Below are positions 63,359-64,000 of a stretch of 64,000 nt of DNA, in pieces; position 1 is the first letter of the stretch; each line of letters starts with the position of its first letter. A model generated the notes under the pieces. The model ran no database searches, was not told the DNA's origin, and worked only from the letters and a program-made list of their open reading frames with translations. Source of the stretch: CAWDMW01 sp963803575. GTDB lineage: Bacteria; Pseudomonadota; Alphaproteobacteria; Rickettsiales; UBA998. Position numbers and translations under genes: made by a program. Location of the stretch: positions 1 through 64,000 of the forward strand of contig CAWDMW010000002.1 of the NCBI GenBank assembly GCA_963803575.1, written 5' to 3'.

Positions 63359-63955
63359 CTATTGAAGATTGATATTTCCAATAAGTGAATTGTCTTTGGA
63401 ATCATCAAAATATTCCACCGCATCAAAGTCACGCATACGCTGCATACCCTTAGCTGCAGAACGACCGTCATAGAAGCCTTTGAGTGATGGATTAACAAAT
63501 TGACTACGATCACTCACCATTTGCACCATATTTGAAGCCACTGAACAACCATATGTTGGATGATTCAAATTATATGGGTTGATGCGATTGTCAATAAATC
63601 GATTTTCACAATCATGTGCAATAACACGTTCATACACAAGGTTAATTTCGCTTATTTGCGCTGGGATCCATTCATATTCTACATTATACAAACTTAAGGT
63701 CTGTTCTGCTGAATCACATAGCACATCTCCTTCGACGCAATATAATTCCGCACGGCTTGGCTGATCGCTTTCTACCCACTCCTGCAACTCGTCGATGGAT
63801 GTAACTGATAGCAACTCAATAGTAACAATCTCAGATGAAACGTCCAGCAACGATTCAGGGGTACCACGATCGGAATAGGCTGATGGTGGAATGATGGAGC
63901 AGGCAGAAGTTACCAGCGATGCTGCACAAAGAAATAAAGAAGTAGATAATTTCAT
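63359..63955 (-). CDS. cpaD: Pilus assembly lipoprotein CpaD
   Basis: 198 residues. Lipoprotein signal with lipobox TSAC near residue 19. The C-terminal part is typical of CpaD: NPTYGCSVASNMVQMVSD, then DGRSAAKGMQRM. The middle holds three more Cys that may bond. It should support the secretin CpaC in the outer membrane. Starts two bases after the secretin stop. Confidence 0.85.
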   Translation of the reverse strand: MKLSTSLFLCAASLVTSACSIIPPSAYSDRGTPESLLDVSSEIVTIELLSVTSIDELQEWVESDQPSRAELYCVEGDVLCDSAEQTLSLYNVEYEWIPAQISEINLVYERVIAHDCENRFIDNRINPYNLNHPTYGCSVASNMVQMVSDRSQFVNPSLKGFYDGRSAAKGMQRMRDFDAVEYFDDSKDNSLIGNINLQ

Positions 63956-63957
63956 AG

Positions 63958-64000
63958 TTAGTCTACCATAAACCCTACAGGGCCCTCAATAGTTGGGGTT
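63958..64000 (-). CDS. cpaC: C-terminal end of the CpaC-type secretin (partial)
   Basis: Only 13 codons plus the stop are in the window, ending TPTIEGPVGFMVD. This closing GPxGFxVD is what I expect for CpaC/RcpA secretins, and cpaC-cpaD is the normal order; confidence comes mainly from context. Confidence 0.6.
   Translation of the reverse strand, partial: TPTIEGPVGFMVD

Noticed and set aside
1..64000. CRISPR arrays, IS elements, prophage or toxin-antitoxin modules
   Set aside because: No direct-repeat arrays, transposase or integrase genes or recognisable toxin pairs were seen.

Overview
The window reads as chromosomal DNA of an alphaproteobacterium of medium base composition (GC in the mid-to-high 40s by eye). 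Pointers to that class are a class I lysyl-tRNA synthetase, the aroK-aroB-HlyC/CorC run, the cpoB-tilS-ftsH run, a pair of M16 peptidases with a DUF3035-type lipoprotein, a CpaC-F/TadBC pilus cluster, a YcgN-family Cys-cluster protein and propionyl-CoA carboxylase. I cannot name the order. No rRNA, IS element, prophage or CRISPR array was seen.

Layout. 1-6 kb: a membrane protein with internal repeats, thrC, two orphan genes and the C-terminal two thirds of LepA. 6-16 kb: znuA, ilvN, hemW, rpmB, aceA, corC-aroB-aroK and several tiny orphans. 16-24 kb: a sugar island with a GT4 enzyme, a GT2 enzyme, a MurG-like glycosyltransferase, a sucrose-phosphate synthase/phosphatase fusion and a BCCT carrier, which together suggest compatible-solute synthesis and uptake. 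24-38 kb: NUDIX, pccB, a CobD-like protein, hflK-hflC-degP, mrp, lysK, a three-SPOR protein and mutL. 38-50 kb: pgi, two M16 peptidases, a CaCA antiporter, secF, ftsH-tilS-cpoB and alkA. 50-58 kb: the N-terminal GTPase third of LepA, tRNA-Arg(CCG), two orphans, pccA, ycgN and dnaE. 58-64 kb: a palindromic intergenic element, then the Tad pilus genes running off the right edge.

The most striking feature is that LepA (EF4) is in two pieces 44 kb apart: a complete GTPase domain (50295-50864, plus strand) and everything after it (4800-6056, minus strand). Each piece has its own start and stop, cut exactly at the inter-domain linker. Flipping 6057-50864 would rejoin them head to tail, so one inversion explains the arrangement. 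The right breakpoint is about 50 bases from tRNA-Arg. Either this is a true gene fission, giving a two-subunit EF4, or it is an assembly error; the two can be told apart by experiment.

Other themes are small AT-richer orphan genes, each closed by its own terminator or preceded by palindromes, and pathway partners that are not side by side (pccA/pccB, secF without secD, ilvN without the large subunit), consistent with a rearranged chromosome.
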